Assembly: GCF_017876115.1 (NCBI RefSeq)
Contig: NZ_JAGINO010000002.1
Coordinates: 434,001 to 498,000 of the forward strand
Origin: Azospirillum picis
GTDB lineage: Bacteria; Pseudomonadota; Alphaproteobacteria; Azospirillales; Azospirillaceae
DNA: 64,000 bases
Direction: 5' to 3'
The notes under the pieces were generated by a model that had not been told where the DNA came from, did no database searches, and saw only the letters and a program-made list of their open reading frames with translations. Below, one piece after another: positions 63,950-64,000 of the stretch (positions are counted from its first letter, which is position 1; every line of letters begins with the position of its first letter). The translations under genes were made by a program, and so were the position numbers.

Positions 63950-64000
63950 GTTTCCCGCTATGCCGGCAGACGCCTCGACCGGCGGGCCGGCGGGGCCGCG

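Noticed and set aside
63829..64000. A further nif/fix gene start after nifW
   Set aside because: No start codon with a ribosome binding site and long open frame before the window edge; the next gene probably begins beyond 64000.

Overview
The window is about 70% GC throughout and reads as a chromosome or chromid segment of an Azospirillum-like alphaproteobacterium (Rhodospirillales). The main evidence is the nitrogen-fixation operon at the right end (iscA-like, nifU, nifS, nifV, cysE, nifW) behind a NifA/sigma-54 promoter. Two phasins, many histidine kinases, a DUF1674 protein, an MmcB protein and an Anbu peptidase fit the same group. The assignment is an inference from gene content and order; no database search was possible. 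No rRNA, tRNA, CRISPR array, insertion sequence or prophage was seen.

Layout. 0-6.4 kb: the end of an M16 peptidase, pgi, an AmpR-like regulator with no beta-lactamase gene beside it, and an acetate-node operon (MaoC-PTA fusion followed by ackA). 6.9-14.2 kb: three histidine kinases, an MmcB-type nuclease-fold gene bracketed by two copies of a 43-bp near-palindrome, and a REC-HPt protein. 14.3-20 kb: a D,D-carboxypeptidase with a SPOR domain, a lipoprotein, an isolated Anbu peptidase, and two phasins whose promoters share TGC-N3-GCA sites near the predicted +1. 19.9-23.6 kb: clpS-clpA with a textbook terminator, then NAD kinase.

23.6-33.6 kb is a signalling island. A leftward set (STAS antagonist, RsbW-like ATPase, REC-PP2C phosphatase) diverges from a rightward set (PAS sensor kinase, 1117-residue hybrid kinase, DUF1329 Tat-exported protein) whose genes overlap by 4 bp. 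Together they look like a phosphorelay feeding a partner switch. 33.7-43.5 kb: stress protein, CydP-like micro-protein, ankyrin protein, cobD, EamA transporter, DHH phosphoesterase, htpX and DUF1674; then the ugpBAEC glycerol-3-phosphate uptake operon (40.7-45.0 kb). 45-52 kb: another kinase of the local SHxLRQP family, a YgjP-like metallopeptidase, a GGDEF-EAL protein with a TTG start, and purB. 52.3-57.7 kb: bolA-grxD, an orphan NHLP-type RiPP precursor divergent from a tandem GNAT protein, rarD, and a TetR-ene reductase pair with twin operators.

57.8-64 kb: a TPR-like gene diverges from the nif promoter. The operon makes Fe-S clusters (IscA-like, NifU, NifS), homocitrate (NifV), O-acetylserine for cysteine (CysE) and a nitrogenase-protecting factor (NifW).

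The most interesting items are the orphan NHLP precursor, the phosphorelay/partner-switch island, the paired phasin operators, and three families of small repeats.
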